NCBI RefSeq assembly: GCF_020532705.1
Contig: NZ_JAJAVD010000001.1
Location: forward strand, 496,001-560,000
Direction of reading: 5' to 3'
DNA length: 64,000 nucleotides
DNA from: Methylobacillus caricis
GTDB lineage: Bacteria > Pseudomonadota > Gammaproteobacteria > Burkholderiales > Methylophilaceae
Shown: positions 44,948 to 55,421 of the stretch, in pieces
Position numbering within the stretch: position 1 is the first letter of the stretch
Layout: each line of letters begins with the position of its first letter
Program-made: the position numbers and the translations under genes
The notes under the pieces: generated by a model
The model's input: the letters and a program-made list of their open reading frames with translations, nothing else
Told to the model about the DNA's origin: nothing
The model's database searches: none

Positions 44948-46609
44948 ATGCTGCAAACTCTTTCTATACGTGACTTTGTTATTGTCGATTCGCTGGAGCT
45001 GGACTTTAAGCCGGGATTCACTGTGCTTACTGGAGAAACCGGGGCTGGTAAATCCATATTGATTGATGCTCTGTCGCTGGTGCTTGGTGCTCGTGGAGAA
45101 GGGGGTATTACTCGTGCCGGCACTGAAAAGGCTGAAATTAATGCGGTGTTTGATATTGCAGCGTTGCCGGGCTTGCAGGCATGGCTGAACGATAATGAAA
45201 TTAGCCTGGATGAATCGCAATTGTTGTTGCGGCGGGTGATTTATGCGGATGGCCGCTCACGTGCGTTTGTAAATGGATCTGCTGCAACCGTTCAGCAGTT
45301 GCGGGAAATAGGCGAGTTTCTGGTAGATATCTATAGTCAGCATGCCCACCACTCCTTGCTGAGGGCGGCTTACCAGCGCCAGGTGCTGGATTCATATGCG
45401 GGCTTGGGTGGCCTTGCGTTGGATGTGGCGAAGGCCTATCAGGATTGGCAAATCCTTTATCGCAAACGCGTGGATGCTGAGCGGAATGCAGAGGCCTATG
45501 CTAACGAATTGGCCGAATTGCGTGACCAGGTACGGGAGCTGGCCGAATTGGCACCATCCGCGGAGGAGTGGGAGCCCTTGCAGCAGGAGCATCTGAGGCT
45601 GTCCCATGGCGCCAGCATACTGGCGGGTGGGGAAGAGTGCCGGGAATTGTTGAGTGAAGGCGAGCTGGCTGCAGTCAGGCAATTGAGCCGGGTGCACCAT
45701 AAGCTACAGGAGCTGAAGGAATATGATGGTGGCTTGCAGGAAGCATTGGATACGCTTGATAGCGCCCTGATCCAGCTTGAAGAGACGGATCGTTTCCTGA
45801 ATCGATATCTTCAGCGGGCTGACCTTGATCCTGAGCGCCTGGCTGAAGTAGAGGCACGCATCCATGCATTGCATGCGATTGCCCGAAAATATCGCGTGCG
45901 TCCTGAAGAGCTTTCAGGGTTATTGGCTGGCTGGCAAGCCCGCATGGATGAGCTGGGTGGAGCCACTGATAACGGGCAGCTTGTGCAGGAAGAAGCAAGC
46001 GCCAGAAAACACTACGATGACTTGGCTGCGCAATTGAGCGCAGGCCGCAAAAGGGCTGCTGCTCAACTGGGAGTCGGCATCACGCATGAAATGCAACGTC
46101 TCTCGCTGGGTGGTGGCAGGTTTGAAGTGGCATTGCTTGAACAGTCTCCCTCTGCCTATGGTAATGAGCAGGTTGAATTTCTGGTGGCAGGCCATGCAGG
46201 TGTTGCTTCCCGGTCTTTATCCAAGGTGGCATCTGGTGGGGAGTTGTCGCGGATCAGCCTGGCCATTCGAGTAGTCACTGCCCAGCAAGGGGATATCCCG
46301 ACCATGATCTTTGATGAGGTGGATGTGGGTATCGGTGGCGGCGTGGCCGAGGTGGTTGGCCAATTATTGAAGGCGCTGGGAGTGCAGCGCCAAGTGTTGG
46401 TGATTACGCACCTGCCACAAGTGGCCGCACAAGGCAGGCAGCACTTGCGGGTAAGCAAGGGTATGGTTGAGGGTCAGACGCTGAGCCATATTACAGTGCT
46501 GGGTGATGCAGAGCGGATCGAGGAAGTCTCGCGTATGCTGGGAGGCGTTGAAATCACTGAAACCACCCGTCAACATGCCAGCGAAATGCTGGCCGCTGGT
46601 GCGGCATAA
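44948..46609 (+). CDS. recN: DNA repair protein RecN
   Basis: An SMC-like ATPase in double-strand break repair; 553 residues. Walker A is 'TGETGAGKSILIDAL' (about residue 30), the long coiled coil spans about 160-370, and the C-terminal half has the ABC signature 'LSKVASGGELSRISLAIR' and Walker B 'MIFDEVDVGIGGGVAE'. It is downstream of nadK, forming the usual nadK-recN pair. In most betaproteobacteria the next gene on the opposite strand is fur; here that gene is decayed. Confidence 0.97.
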   Translation: MLQTLSIRDFVIVDSLELDFKPGFTVLTGETGAGKSILIDALSLVLGARGEGGITRAGTEKAEINAVFDIAALPGLQAWLNDNEISLDESQLLLRRVIYADGRSRAFVNGSAATVQQLREIGEFLVDIYSQHAHHSLLRAAYQRQVLDSYAGLGGLALDVAKAYQDWQILYRKRVDAERNAEAYANELAELRDQVRELAELAPSAEEWEPLQQEHLRLSHGASILAGGEECRELLSEGELAAVRQLSRVHHKLQELKEYDGGLQEALDTLDSALIQLEETDRFLNRYLQRADLDPERLAEVEARIHALHAIARKYRVRPEELSGLLAGWQARMDELGGATDNGQLVQEEASARKHYDDLAAQLSAGRKRAAAQLGVGITHEMQRLSLGGGRFEVALLEQSPSAYGNEQVEFLVAGHAGVASRSLSKVASGGELSRISLAIRVVTAQQGDIPTMIFDEVDVGIGGGVAEVVGQLLKALGVQRQVLVITHLPQVAAQGRQHLRVSKGMVEGQTLSHITVLGDAERIEEVSRMLGGVEITETTRQHASEMLAAGAA

Positions 46610-46685
46610 TTGGCATACTAGCGGTTGTTGCACAAATGTTTGCCATTGGCTTTGATAGGACAGGCAGATTTAAGTATCTATGAGT

Positions 46686-47033
46686 CTAGTCCTTAAGGGC
46701 GCAGGGCGGATTTTGTAAACATCGTATTATGTATGCGAATGGTTTTGCACCTCGAACCGCGTTCGGTCGGGTTTTCTTCTGGCGTTTCCGATTCTCCTGG
46801 TTGAGCCCAAACACGGTCTTGCCGCTTTTAAAGTGATGGCGAATCAGCAAGTCTGTTTGTTCAAACGGTGTAAACGCAGTAGCCGGGTCTACATTCTTGC
46901 CAGTTCTCAGCAGTAGCTTATAGACCCTTAACTGAAAGAGCCTGTCCTTGCTTGCCCCAGGCAGGCCCAGCACCTTGATATGTTTCAAGATTGCTTTCAG
47001 GCCGGCATTTTTCAATTCTTCTGGATCACACAT
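46686..47033 (-). pseudogene. Degenerate, truncated Fur-family regulator
   Basis: A 115-residue ORF in the position where fur is normally found (between recN and bamE, minus strand). Its first 80 residues resemble the Fur DNA-binding domain: 'EELKNAGLKA' matches the first helix, 'YKLLLRTGKNV' the next, and 'LLIRHHFKSGKTVFGLNQ' the wing. Against E. coli Fur a few residues of the recognition-helix segment are missing (ATxYRVL becomes ATAFT), and the H-H-D-H metal motif and the whole dimerisation domain are absent, replaced by a Lys/Arg-rich, unrelated tail. It is most likely a relic of fur. A short expressed DNA-binding protein is less likely. It diverges from bamE. Confidence 0.6.
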
Positions 47034-47121
47034 ATTTTATTTGCTATGTGACGGGGAGTTGTTCAGTGGCTGGTGAGTGTCATGGTATATTAACGCCATT
47101 TCTTGCCAAAGCTATGGTGTG

Positions 47122-47868
47122 ATGCGTCATATAATCCTTTTAGCCGTGCTGTTATGCACGGCCTGCAGTTCAGCCCTGCCTTCTTTTAAACCTTACAGAA
47201 TGGACATCCAGCAAGGCAATGTCGTGACATCGAAAATGATGTTGCAATTGCGTCCTGGCATGACCAAGTCCCAAGTCAGGTTTATTATGGGCACGCCATT
47301 GATACAGGATAGTTTCCATAAGAATCGCTGGGATTATTTTTACCAGATGCGTAAAGGCGGGAAGATCATTGAGCAACGCCGCGTCATCCTGGAATTTGAT
47401 AACGATGCACTGAAGAGTGTGCGTGGCGACGTGATTCCTGCTGCACCTGGCGAAACTTCCGTTGAGGCTCCCCCAGCAGCACCTATTATTGTTGAGCCTA
47501 AGGCGCCTGAGAAAAAGGGTGGCTTGCTTGATGCTCTGATGTTCTGGAAGAGTGACGAGAAAAAGGCAGAAGAGGCGGCTGAAAAGCCAGCACCAGCACC
47601 GGAGAAACCGACAACAGTCCTGAGTAAGGATAACGCGAAGGAGCCGACCAAGGTGGTGCCGGAATTGATCTCCCCTGAGGCAAGTCCAAGTCCTGCTGTT
47701 CCGGCAGCCAAGCCTGCTGGCCGTAGCAATCCGGCACCTGTTGATCCTGCCGCGTCTGGTGCAAGTCCTACCAAACCTGCTCCGGCCGAAGAGGTGGATG
47801 AAGATGACTTGCCGCCTGAAGATGAGCCTGGCTATTTCGAGCGCATGCTGGAAAAAATAGGTTTTTAA
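47122..47868 (+). CDS. bamE: Outer-membrane assembly lipoprotein BamE with long C-terminal extension
   Basis: A component of the BAM complex that inserts beta-barrel proteins. The lipobox LCTAC puts the lipidated Cys at residue 15, and the SmpA/OmlA domain follows ('[19 protein letters not shown]', '[13 protein letters not shown]'). Beyond about residue 105, 144 residues rich in Pro, Ala, Glu and Lys form an extension, which roughly doubles the protein (248 residues; typical BamE is about 110-180). The start ATG 47122 is chosen for the signal peptide; the in-frame 47077 start is unlikely. Confidence 0.93.
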   Translation: MRHIILLAVLLCTACSSALPSFKPYRMDIQQGNVVTSKMMLQLRPGMTKSQVRFIMGTPLIQDSFHKNRWDYFYQMRKGGKIIEQRRVILEFDNDALKSVRGDVIPAAPGETSVEAPPAAPIIVEPKAPEKKGGLLDALMFWKSDEKKAEEAAEKPAPAPEKPTTVLSKDNAKEPTKVVPELISPEASPSPAVPAAKPAGRSNPAPVDPAASGASPTKPAPAEEVDEDDLPPEDEPGYFERMLEKIGF

Positions 47869-47935
47869 TGTTTATTTTTGGGGGCTAAGCCAGGATCGGC
47901 TTGGTTCGATATTGATAACCCATTGAAGAATATAG

Positions 47936-48751
<816 letters not shown>

Positions 48752-48821
48752 TTTTCTGCCTGATATCGGGTGTTTGGCGTAGTGTAATTCGATCTGGCCG
48801 CCAAAAATTCTTGGGTGCGCG

Positions 48822-48850
48822 TTGAAGCCGGGTGCGCTTTAGGCTATAAT
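48822..48850 (+). promoter_or_regulatory. carAB promoter
   Basis: TTGAAG (48822-48827), 17 bases, TATAAT (48845-48850). The predicted mRNA start near 48857 leaves a leader of about 100 bases before carA. Confidence 0.7.
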
Positions 48851-48867
48851 TTCACAAATACATTCAG

Positions 48868-48930
48868 GCGGGATGAGCGGTTGCTCGTCCCGCTTTGCAC
48901 ATCCGCTTTCCGTGCTTGTAGTGGCACGGA
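48868..48930 (+). promoter_or_regulatory. Two hairpins in the carA 5' leader
   Basis: Hairpin 1: GCGGGATGAGC-GGTT-GCTCGTCCCGC (48868-48893, one G-U pair) begins about 11 bases past the expected transcription start and is followed by TTTGC. Hairpin 2: TCCGTGC-N8-GCACGGA (48909-48930). carAB is often controlled by pyrimidines or arginine, so a leader-RNA switch or attenuator is possible; alternatively hairpin 1 is an mRNA-stabilising 5' structure. Confidence 0.5.
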
Positions 48931-48957
48931 ATATCAAACAGTTACAAGGAGTTAGAA

Positions 48958-50088
48958 TTGCCACAAACCCCAGCCGTACTTGTGCTTGCAGACGGGACAG
49001 TGTTCAGGGGCATTTCAATTGGTGCCTTGGGCCAGACAGTAGGCGAGGTAGTATTCAATACCTCAATTACCGGCTATCAGGAAATTCTGACCGACCCTTC
49101 ATATACCAAACAAATCGTCACCCTGACCTATCCGCATGTCGGCAATGTAGGTGTGAATGTGGAGGATATCGAGTCTGATCGTGTGTATGCCAGTGGTCTG
49201 GTGATTCGCGATCTGCCGCTGGTTGACAGCAACTGGCGTAGTGAAAAAAGCCTGGCGGAGTATCTCACTGAGAACAATGTAGTTGCCATTGCCGATATTG
49301 ATACACGCAAGTTGACGCGTATCCTGCGTGAAAAAGGAGCGCAGGCGGGCTGTATTGTCGCTGGTGATGTGGACGAGGTTCGTGCGCTCGAGCTTGCGCG
49401 TGGCTTCCCCGGCCTGGCTGGCATGGATCTGGCAAAGGTGGTCAGCCGCAAGGAGGCTGGCAGTTTCGAGTCCGGAGAGTGGAAGCTGGGCTCTGGTTAT
49501 GAGCAGTCTGGTTCATCGGCATTCAATGTGGTGGCGTTTGATTATGGTGTCAAGCACAACATACTGCGTATGTTGGTAGAACGGGGCTGCAAGGTCACTA
49601 TTCTCCCGGCAGAAGCGACTGCTGCACAGGCATTGGCCTTGAAACCCGATGGTATTTTCCTCTCCAATGGTCCCGGTGATCCTGAACCATGTGATTACGC
49701 GATCAGCGCGATCAATACCTTGGTGGAAACAGGCATTCCCGTGTTTGGCATCTGTCTTGGCCACCAGTTGCTGGCGCTTGCCAGTGGTGCCAAGACTGTG
49801 AAAATGAAGTTCGGCCATCATGGCGCCAACCACCCAGTGCAGGATGTGGATGATAAGCGAGTGTTCATTACCAGCCAGAATCATGGCTTTGCGGTAGATC
49901 CTGATAGCTTGCCTGGCAACCTCAAAACTACTCACGTTTCACTGTTTGACGGCAGCCTGCAAGGGATTGCCCGTACCGACAAACCTGCCTTCAGCTTCCA
50001 GGGCCATCCTGAAGCCAGCCCCGGCCCGAATGAGATGAGCTATCTATTTGACCGCTTCATCAACTTGATGGAACAGCAAAAGCAATAA
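48958..50088 (+). CDS. carA: Carbamoyl-phosphate synthase small subunit
   Basis: The glutaminase half of the enzyme making carbamoyl phosphate for arginine and pyrimidines; 376 residues. The class I amidotransferase Cys266 is in '[15 protein letters not shown]', with His and Glu in '[13 protein letters not shown]'. The start is TTG at 48958, supported by AAGGAG eight to ten bases upstream; no ATG fits the conserved N-terminus '[14 protein letters not shown]'. It is followed by carB after three bases. Confidence 0.97.
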   Translation: MPQTPAVLVLADGTVFRGISIGALGQTVGEVVFNTSITGYQEILTDPSYTKQIVTLTYPHVGNVGVNVEDIESDRVYASGLVIRDLPLVDSNWRSEKSLAEYLTENNVVAIADIDTRKLTRILREKGAQAGCIVAGDVDEVRALELARGFPGLAGMDLAKVVSRKEAGSFESGEWKLGSGYEQSGSSAFNVVAFDYGVKHNILRMLVERGCKVTILPAEATAAQALALKPDGIFLSNGPGDPEPCDYAISAINTLVETGIPVFGICLGHQLLALASGAKTVKMKFGHHGANHPVQDVDDKRVFITSQNHGFAVDPDSLPGNLKTTHVSLFDGSLQGIARTDKPAFSFQGHPEASPGPNEMSYLFDRFINLMEQQKQ

Positions 50089-50091
50089 ATT

Positions 50092-53000
50092 ATGGCAAAA
50101 CGTACAGACATCAAATCCATCCTCATCATCGGTGCCGGTCCTATCGTGATCGGCCAAGCCTGTGAGTTCGACTATTCCGGTGCGCAGGCCTGTAAGGCAT
50201 TACGCGAAGAAGGGTATCGCGTCATTCTGGTCAATTCCAATCCGGCCACTATCATGACCGACCCGGAAATGGCCGATGCCACTTATATTGAGCCCGTGAC
50301 CTGGCAGATTGTCGAAAAAATTATCGACATTGAGCGGCCTGATGCCCTATTGCCTACCATGGGCGGGCAGACTGCATTGAATTGTGCGCTGGATCTCGCC
50401 AAGCATGGTGTACTGGACAAATACAATGTTGAGTTGATTGGCGCTTCCAAGGAAGCGATCGACAAGGCCGAGGATCGCGAGAAGTTCAAGACTGCCATGA
50501 CCAAGATAGGTCTGGGGTCGGCACGCTCAGCGGTTGCCCACAGTATGGAAGAGGCGCTGCAAGTGCAGGCTTCTATCGGATACCCTGCGATTATTCGCCC
50601 TTCCTTTACCATGGGCGGCAGTGGCGGTGGTATTGCCTACAATCGTGAAGAATTCATCACCATCTGTGAGCGTGGCCTGGAGGCCTCCCCTACCAGCGAG
50701 TTGCTGATTGAGGAATCGTTGCTGGGGTGGAAAGAATATGAAATGGAAGTTGTCCGTGACAGCAAGGACAACTGCATCATTATTTGCTCAATCGAGAACC
50801 TTGATCCAATGGGCGTGCATACCGGTGACTCAATCACCGTGGCTCCGGCCCAGACACTGACGGACAAGGAATACCAGATCATGCGCAATGCCTCATTGGC
50901 AGTGCTGCGCGAGATCGGCGTGGATACCGGCGGTTCCAACGTACAGTTTGCCATCAACCCTGACGATGGGCGCATGATCGTGATCGAGATGAATCCTAGG
51001 GTATCGCGTTCATCTGCGCTGGCTTCCAAGGCAACGGGTTTCCCGATTGCCAAGGTGGCGGCCAAGTTGGCTGTTGGTTTTACGCTGGACGAGTTGCGTA
51101 ATGAAATCACTGGCGGGGCCACTCCTGCGTCGTTTGAGCCGACCATTGATTATGTCGTGACCAAGGTGCCACGTTTTGCTTTCGAGAAATTTCCGCAAGC
51201 TGACTCACGTCTGACTACGCAGATGAAGTCTGTGGGTGAGGTCATGGCGATTGGCCGTACCTTCCAGGAGTCATTCCAGAAGGCCTTGCGTGGGCTTGAG
51301 GTGGGCGTGGATGGCCTAGATGAGAAAACAGATGATCTGGATGAAATCCAGAAGGAGCTTAGTGAGCCTGGTCCTGAGCGTATCTGGTATGTAGGGGATG
51401 CCTTCCGCGCCGGGTTAACCGTCAATCAGGTGTTTGACCTGTCTAAGATCGATCGCTGGTTCCTGGTCCAGATTGAAGACATCATCAAACGCGAACAGGC
51501 ACTGAAGGGCCGCCATCTAGCAGACCTTGATAGGGATGCCCTTTGGCAGCTAAAGCGTCGCGGGTTTTCTGACAAGCGCCTGGCCAAGTTGCTTGGTACT
51601 GACCAACATGCAGTCCGTGCCTATCGCCAGGCACTCAATGTGCGCCCGGTCTATAAGCGCGTTGATACCTGTGCTGCTGAGTTCTCTACAGATACTGCCT
51701 ATATGTATTCTACTTATGAGGAAGAGTGCGAGGCGCAACCTACCGACAAGAAAAAGATCATGGTGTTGGGCGGTGGGCCTAACCGTATCGGCCAGGGGAT
51801 AGAGTTTGATTACTGCTGTGTGCATGCAGCGTTTGCCATGCGCGAAGATGGTTATGAAACCATCATGGTTAACTGTAATCCGGAAACAGTATCTACTGAC
51901 TACGATACTTCCGATCGTCTCTATTTTGAGCCGCTGACGCTGGAGGATGTGCTGGAGATTGTTGCTCTGGAAAAACCTGTGGGCGTCATTGTGCAGTACG
52001 GCGGGCAAACACCGCTCAAGCTGGCTCGCGACCTGGAAAAAGCCGGTGTGCCCATTATTGGTACCAGCCCTGATGCGATTGACCGTGCTGAAGACCGTGA
52101 GCGCTTCCAGCAGATGCTGCAGCAGGAAAACCTCAAGCAACCGCCTAACCGCACGGCACGTACGCCAGAAGAAGCTATCCGCCTAGCGCTTGAAATCGGC
52201 TATCCGCTGGTGGTTCGCCCATCTTATGTGCTCGGTGGCCGTGCCATGGAAATTGTGCATGAGCAGTCCCAGCTGGAACGTTATATGCGTGAGGCGGTCA
52301 AGGTGTCCAATGAGTCACCTGTATTACTTGACCGTTTCCTGAATGATGCGCTTGAAGTGGATGTGGATGCATTGTCTGATGGTGAAGATGTCATCATAGG
52401 CGGCATCATGGAACACGTTGAACAAGCTGGTGTGCATTCTGGAGACTCAGCTTGCTCCCTGCCTCCATACAGCCTTTCCGCCGCAATGCAAGACGAGTTG
52501 AGGGCGCAGACCGTGAAAATGGCCAAGGCGCTGGGCGTGGTGGGCCTGATGAATGTACAGTTTGCCATTCAGGGCGACACCGTCTACGTGCTTGAAGTCA
52601 ATCCGCGTGCCTCGCGTACCGTGCCATTTGTATCCAAGGCATGCGGCCTGCAGCTTGCCAAGATTGCAGCCCGCTGCATGACTGGTCGCAAACTCAGGGA
52701 CCAGGGTGTCACTCACGAGGTGGTGCCGCCTTATTACTCAGTGAAGGAAGCGGTATTCCCCTTCATCAAGTTCCCTGGCGTGGATACCATCCTTGGACCT
52801 GAAATGAAGTCCACAGGGGAAGTGATGGGAGTAGGCAAGACTTTTGCCGAGGCTTTCGTGAAGTCCCAGTTAGGCTCAGGTACCAAATTGCCCAAGAGTG
52901 GCAGGGCCTTCATCAGTGTACGCCGCGAGGATCGCGAGCGCGTGGTGGAAATTGCCCAGGCCTTGGCGGACCTTGGCTTCCAGTTGGTGGCTACTCGTGG

Positions 53001-53298
53001 CACCGCAAGTGCCCTGGTTGATGCTGGCTTGAAGGTCACGCCAGTCAACAAGGTGGCTGAAGGCCGTCCGCATATTGTGGATATGATCAAGAACGGTGAA
53101 ATCAGTTTTATCGTTAATGTGACTGAAGACAAGCGCGCCGTGGCCGACTCCTATGAGATCCGGCGTAGTGCCTTGCAGCAGAAAGTGACTTACTATACGA
53201 CCCTGGCAGGAGCCAAGGCTGCCTGCATAGGCATGGCTCATATGCAGGAGCTTGAAGTTCAATCACTGCAAAGCTTGCACAAGCAACTGCCTAAGTAA
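50092..53298 (+). CDS. carB: Carbamoyl-phosphate synthase large subunit
   Basis: 1068 residues, the synthetase subunit with two homologous ATP-grasp halves ('[16 protein letters not shown]'-type loop near residue 170 and '[15 protein letters not shown]' near 715), an oligomerisation domain and a C-terminal allosteric MGS-like domain (from about residue 935, '[12 protein letters not shown]'). Length and motifs are normal. It also provides carbamoyl phosphate that a NodU-type enzyme could use. Confidence 0.98.
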   Translation: MAKRTDIKSILIIGAGPIVIGQACEFDYSGAQACKALREEGYRVILVNSNPATIMTDPEMADATYIEPVTWQIVEKIIDIERPDALLPTMGGQTALNCALDLAKHGVLDKYNVELIGASKEAIDKAEDREKFKTAMTKIGLGSARSAVAHSMEEALQVQASIGYPAIIRPSFTMGGSGGGIAYNREEFITICERGLEASPTSELLIEESLLGWKEYEMEVVRDSKDNCIIICSIENLDPMGVHTGDSITVAPAQTLTDKEYQIMRNASLAVLREIGVDTGGSNVQFAINPDDGRMIVIEMNPRVSRSSALASKATGFPIAKVAAKLAVGFTLDELRNEITGGATPASFEPTIDYVVTKVPRFAFEKFPQADSRLTTQMKSVGEVMAIGRTFQESFQKALRGLEVGVDGLDEKTDDLDEIQKELSEPGPERIWYVGDAFRAGLTVNQVFDLSKIDRWFLVQIEDIIKREQALKGRHLADLDRDALWQLKRRGFSDKRLAKLLGTDQHAVRAYRQALNVRPVYKRVDTCAAEFSTDTAYMYSTYEEECEAQPTDKKKIMVLGGGPNRIGQGIEFDYCCVHAAFAMREDGYETIMVNCNPETVSTDYDTSDRLYFEPLTLEDVLEIVALEKPVGVIVQYGGQTPLKLARDLEKAGVPIIGTSPDAIDRAEDRERFQQMLQQENLKQPPNRTARTPEEAIRLALEIGYPLVVRPSYVLGGRAMEIVHEQSQLERYMREAVKVSNESPVLLDRFLNDALEVDVDALSDGEDVIIGGIMEHVEQAGVHSGDSACSLPPYSLSAAMQDELRAQTVKMAKALGVVGLMNVQFAIQGDTVYVLEVNPRASRTVPFVSKACGLQLAKIAARCMTGRKLRDQGVTHEVVPPYYSVKEAVFPFIKFPGVDTILGPEMKSTGEVMGVGKTFAEAFVKSQLGSGTKLPKSGRAFISVRREDRERVVEIAQALADLGFQLVATRGTASALVDAGLKVTPVNKVAEGRPHIVDMIKNGEISFIVNVTEDKRAVADSYEIRRSALQQKVTYYTTLAGAKAACIGMAHMQELEVQSLQSLHKQLPK

Positions 53299-53317
53299 TA
53301 AGATAATGCTTACTGGA

Positions 53318-53348
53318 ACCACGCCTGGACCGCAGGTGTGGTTTTTTG
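53318..53348 (+). terminator. Terminator after carB
   Basis: CCACGCCTG (53319-53327) pairs with CAGGTGTGG (53333-53341, one G-U) around GACCG, followed by six T residues. It separates carB from greA. Confidence 0.85.
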
Positions 53349-53382
53349 TTTTATTAAGTTTCGGAAATTCAGGGAATAAAAA

Positions 53383-53859
53383 ATGAATCAAATTCCAATT
53401 ACCGTCAAAGGTGCCGAATTACTCAAGGCAGAATTACAGCGCCTGCGTAGTGTGGACCGTCCCAATATTATTCAGGCTATCTCCGAGGCACGTGCACAAG
53501 GCGACCTTTCCGAAAATGCAGAATATGATGCTGCCAAAGAGCGTCAGAGCTTTATTGAAGGCCGGATTGCCGAAATCGAAGCCAAGCTTTCCAATGCGAT
53601 GGTGATTGATCCAAAGACATTGAATGCTGAAGGTCGTTGCGTATTCGGTGCAACGGTTGAGCTGGAAGATATGGATAGCGGTGATGTCTCGACTTACCAA
53701 ATCGTGGGCGACGACGAGGCAGATATCAAGGGTGGCAAGATATCCATAGGTTCGCCGATTGCGCGTGCCCTTATCGGCAAGGTTGAAGGCGATGTAGCCG
53801 AAGTCATGGCACCCGGCGGCTTGCGTTCCTATGAAGTATTGAATGTACAGTACATCTAG
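53383..53859 (+). CDS. greA: Transcription elongation factor GreA
   Basis: Rescues backtracked RNA polymerase by stimulating transcript cleavage; 158 residues. The N-terminal coiled coil (about 1-75) carries the tip acidic residues in '[19 protein letters not shown]', and the C-terminal FKBP-like domain includes '[20 protein letters not shown]'. All expected regions are present. A strong terminator precedes it. Confidence 0.98.
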   Translation: MNQIPITVKGAELLKAELQRLRSVDRPNIIQAISEARAQGDLSENAEYDAAKERQSFIEGRIAEIEAKLSNAMVIDPKTLNAEGRCVFGATVELEDMDSGDVSTYQIVGDDEADIKGGKISIGSPIARALIGKVEGDVAEVMAPGGLRSYEVLNVQYI

Positions 53860-53868
53860 GTTGCCGAC

Positions 53869-54321
53869 ATGAACCACTGGTCTGACAAGCTGACATTGAT
53901 TGTGATCACGCTATGGGTGGGCGCCCTATGGACGGTAGGCTATCTGGTTGCTCCTGCTCTGTTCCATCAGTTGCCTAACCGGCAGCTTGCCGGCACTATT
54001 GCAGGCAGGCTGTTTGAAATTGTGGCTTATGTCGGCTTTGCCAGTGCATTTTATTTATTGCTGCACAGGCTGGCGCGCTTCGGCACGGCAGCGCTCAAGC
54101 AGGGCTTCTTCTGGGCAGTATTTGTCATGTTGTTGCTGACATTGGCCGGTCATTTCGGCATACAGCCCTTGATGGCTGCCCTCAAGGCTCAGGCCATGCC
54201 TGCAGATGTCATGAATAGCGTATTTGCCAGCCGATTTAAAACCTGGCACGGCGTGTCTAGCGTGGCTTACCTGATTGAAAGCCTGTTGGGGCTGGTGTTG
54301 GTATTAAAGGCGAGGCAATAA
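53869..54321 (+). CDS. DUF4149-type membrane protein
   Basis: 150 residues with four predicted transmembrane helices (about 10-30, 45-65, 75-95, 125-145). 'LWVGALWTVGYLVAPALF' near the N-terminus is typical of DUF4149 proteins often found next to greA in betaproteobacteria. Function unknown. Nine bases after greA, so co-transcribed with it. Confidence 0.82.
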   Translation: MNHWSDKLTLIVITLWVGALWTVGYLVAPALFHQLPNRQLAGTIAGRLFEIVAYVGFASAFYLLLHRLARFGTAALKQGFFWAVFVMLLLTLAGHFGIQPLMAALKAQAMPADVMNSVFASRFKTWHGVSSVAYLIESLLGLVLVLKARQ

Positions 54322-54326
54322 TAAGC

Positions 54327-54360
54327 AAAGCCGCTAACGATCATGCTTGTTAGCGGCTTC
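54327..54360. terminator. Hairpin between convergent DUF4149 and yhbY genes
   Basis: AAGCCGCTAAC (54328-54338) pairs perfectly with GTTAGCGGCTT (54349-54359). The T-run is short, so it is a moderate terminator for both strands. Confidence 0.65.
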
Positions 54361-54384
54361 AAGAGCAGGTGGGATGGTACAGAA

Positions 54385-54675
54385 TTACTTTTTGGGGATA
54401 ACAATTTTGGGCTCTTCCGCCTGGCGATAAATCACCAGTTGCTTCCCGATGTGATGGATAGCCGCAGCACCGGTTTTTTCACAGATTTCTTCCAGTATTT
54501 GAACTCGTGCAGCACGGTCGTCACCAAATACTTTGATCTTGATCAGCTCGTGGGACTTGAGGCTGACTTCAATTTCTTTCAAGACCTGTTCCGTCAGGCC
54601 GTTATTACCAATCACCACCACAGGATGCAGATTGTGACCAAGGCCACGCAGAAAGCTAATTTGTTTGGAATTCAA
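54385..54675 (-). CDS. yhbY: RNA-binding protein YhbY (CRM domain)
   Basis: A 96-residue single CRM-domain protein that binds pre-50S ribosomal particles. 'GHNLHPVVVIGNNGLTEQVL' with the GxxG-type loop and 'LIKIKVFGDD' are characteristic. It diverges from rlmE over 43 bases, a pairing that fits a role in ribosome assembly for both. Confidence 0.92.
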   Translation of the reverse strand: MNSKQISFLRGLGHNLHPVVVIGNNGLTEQVLKEIEVSLKSHELIKIKVFGDDRAARVQILEEICEKTGAAAIHHIGKQLVIYRQAEEPKIVIPKK

Positions 54676-54718
54676 TTTTAAGTATCTTGTTGATTCGAAA
54701 AGGCTCGCAGTTTAGCAG

Positions 54719-55342
54719 ATGAAACGCAGACCTACCAGCAAAGCATGGTTGCAGGAGCATGTGAATGACGAGTACGTCAAGCGCGCGCAACGTGATGGCT
54801 ATCGCGCGCGCGCGGCCTATAAACTCCTGGAAATCGACGAAAAGGACCAGTTGATCAAGCAGGGCATGACTGTGGTGGATCTCGGTTCTGCCCCCGGCAG
54901 CTGGTCCCAGGTAGCAAGACACAAGCTGCAGGACCATGGGCGTGTGATTGCGCTGGATATCCTGGATATGCCGCCTATTCCCGGTGTGGAGTTCATTCAG
55001 GGGGATTTCCGCGAAGAGACGATACTGGCTGAGTTGGAAAAAACTTTGGGCGGCAAGCAGGTAGACCTTGTAATTGCCGATATGGCCCCCAATATCTCAG
55101 GTATCAATGTAGTAGATCAGGCCAATGCGGCTTATCTCACGGAATTGGCACTTGAATTCAGTCGTGAATGGTTGAAACCGGGTGGTAATTTTCTGGTCAA
55201 AGTTTTCATTGGTTCCGGTTTTGATGAGATTGTGCGTGAGATGCGCGATAGCTTTGAAAAGGTGGTCACGCGCAAGCCAAAAGCCTCACGGGGCCGCAGT
55301 AGTGAAGTATATCTTCTGGGACTTAAACGTAAGCCTGCCTAG
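54719..55342 (+). CDS. rlmE: 23S rRNA 2'-O-ribose U2552 methyltransferase
   Basis: A SAM-dependent methyltransferase acting on the 50S subunit; 207 residues. The SAM motif is '[15 protein letters not shown]', '[14 protein letters not shown]' contains a catalytic Asp, and the K-D-K-E tetrad (Lys near residue 40, Lys in 'NFLVKVF', Glu in 'SSEVYLLG') is complete. It precedes ftsH, the common rlmE-ftsH order; in E. coli this pair is heat-shock regulated. No clear RpoH site is seen here. Confidence 0.96.
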   Translation: MKRRPTSKAWLQEHVNDEYVKRAQRDGYRARAAYKLLEIDEKDQLIKQGMTVVDLGSAPGSWSQVARHKLQDHGRVIALDILDMPPIPGVEFIQGDFREETILAELEKTLGGKQVDLVIADMAPNISGINVVDQANAAYLTELALEFSREWLKPGGNFLVKVFIGSGFDEIVREMRDSFEKVVTRKPKASRGRSSEVYLLGLKRKPA

Positions 55343-55421
55343 TGTTTCAAGAGTCAGGCATTGCGGGCAAAATAGGTTTAGAATAAGGCAGTGAATTCCC
55401 TCATGAATAAGGAACGGGACT

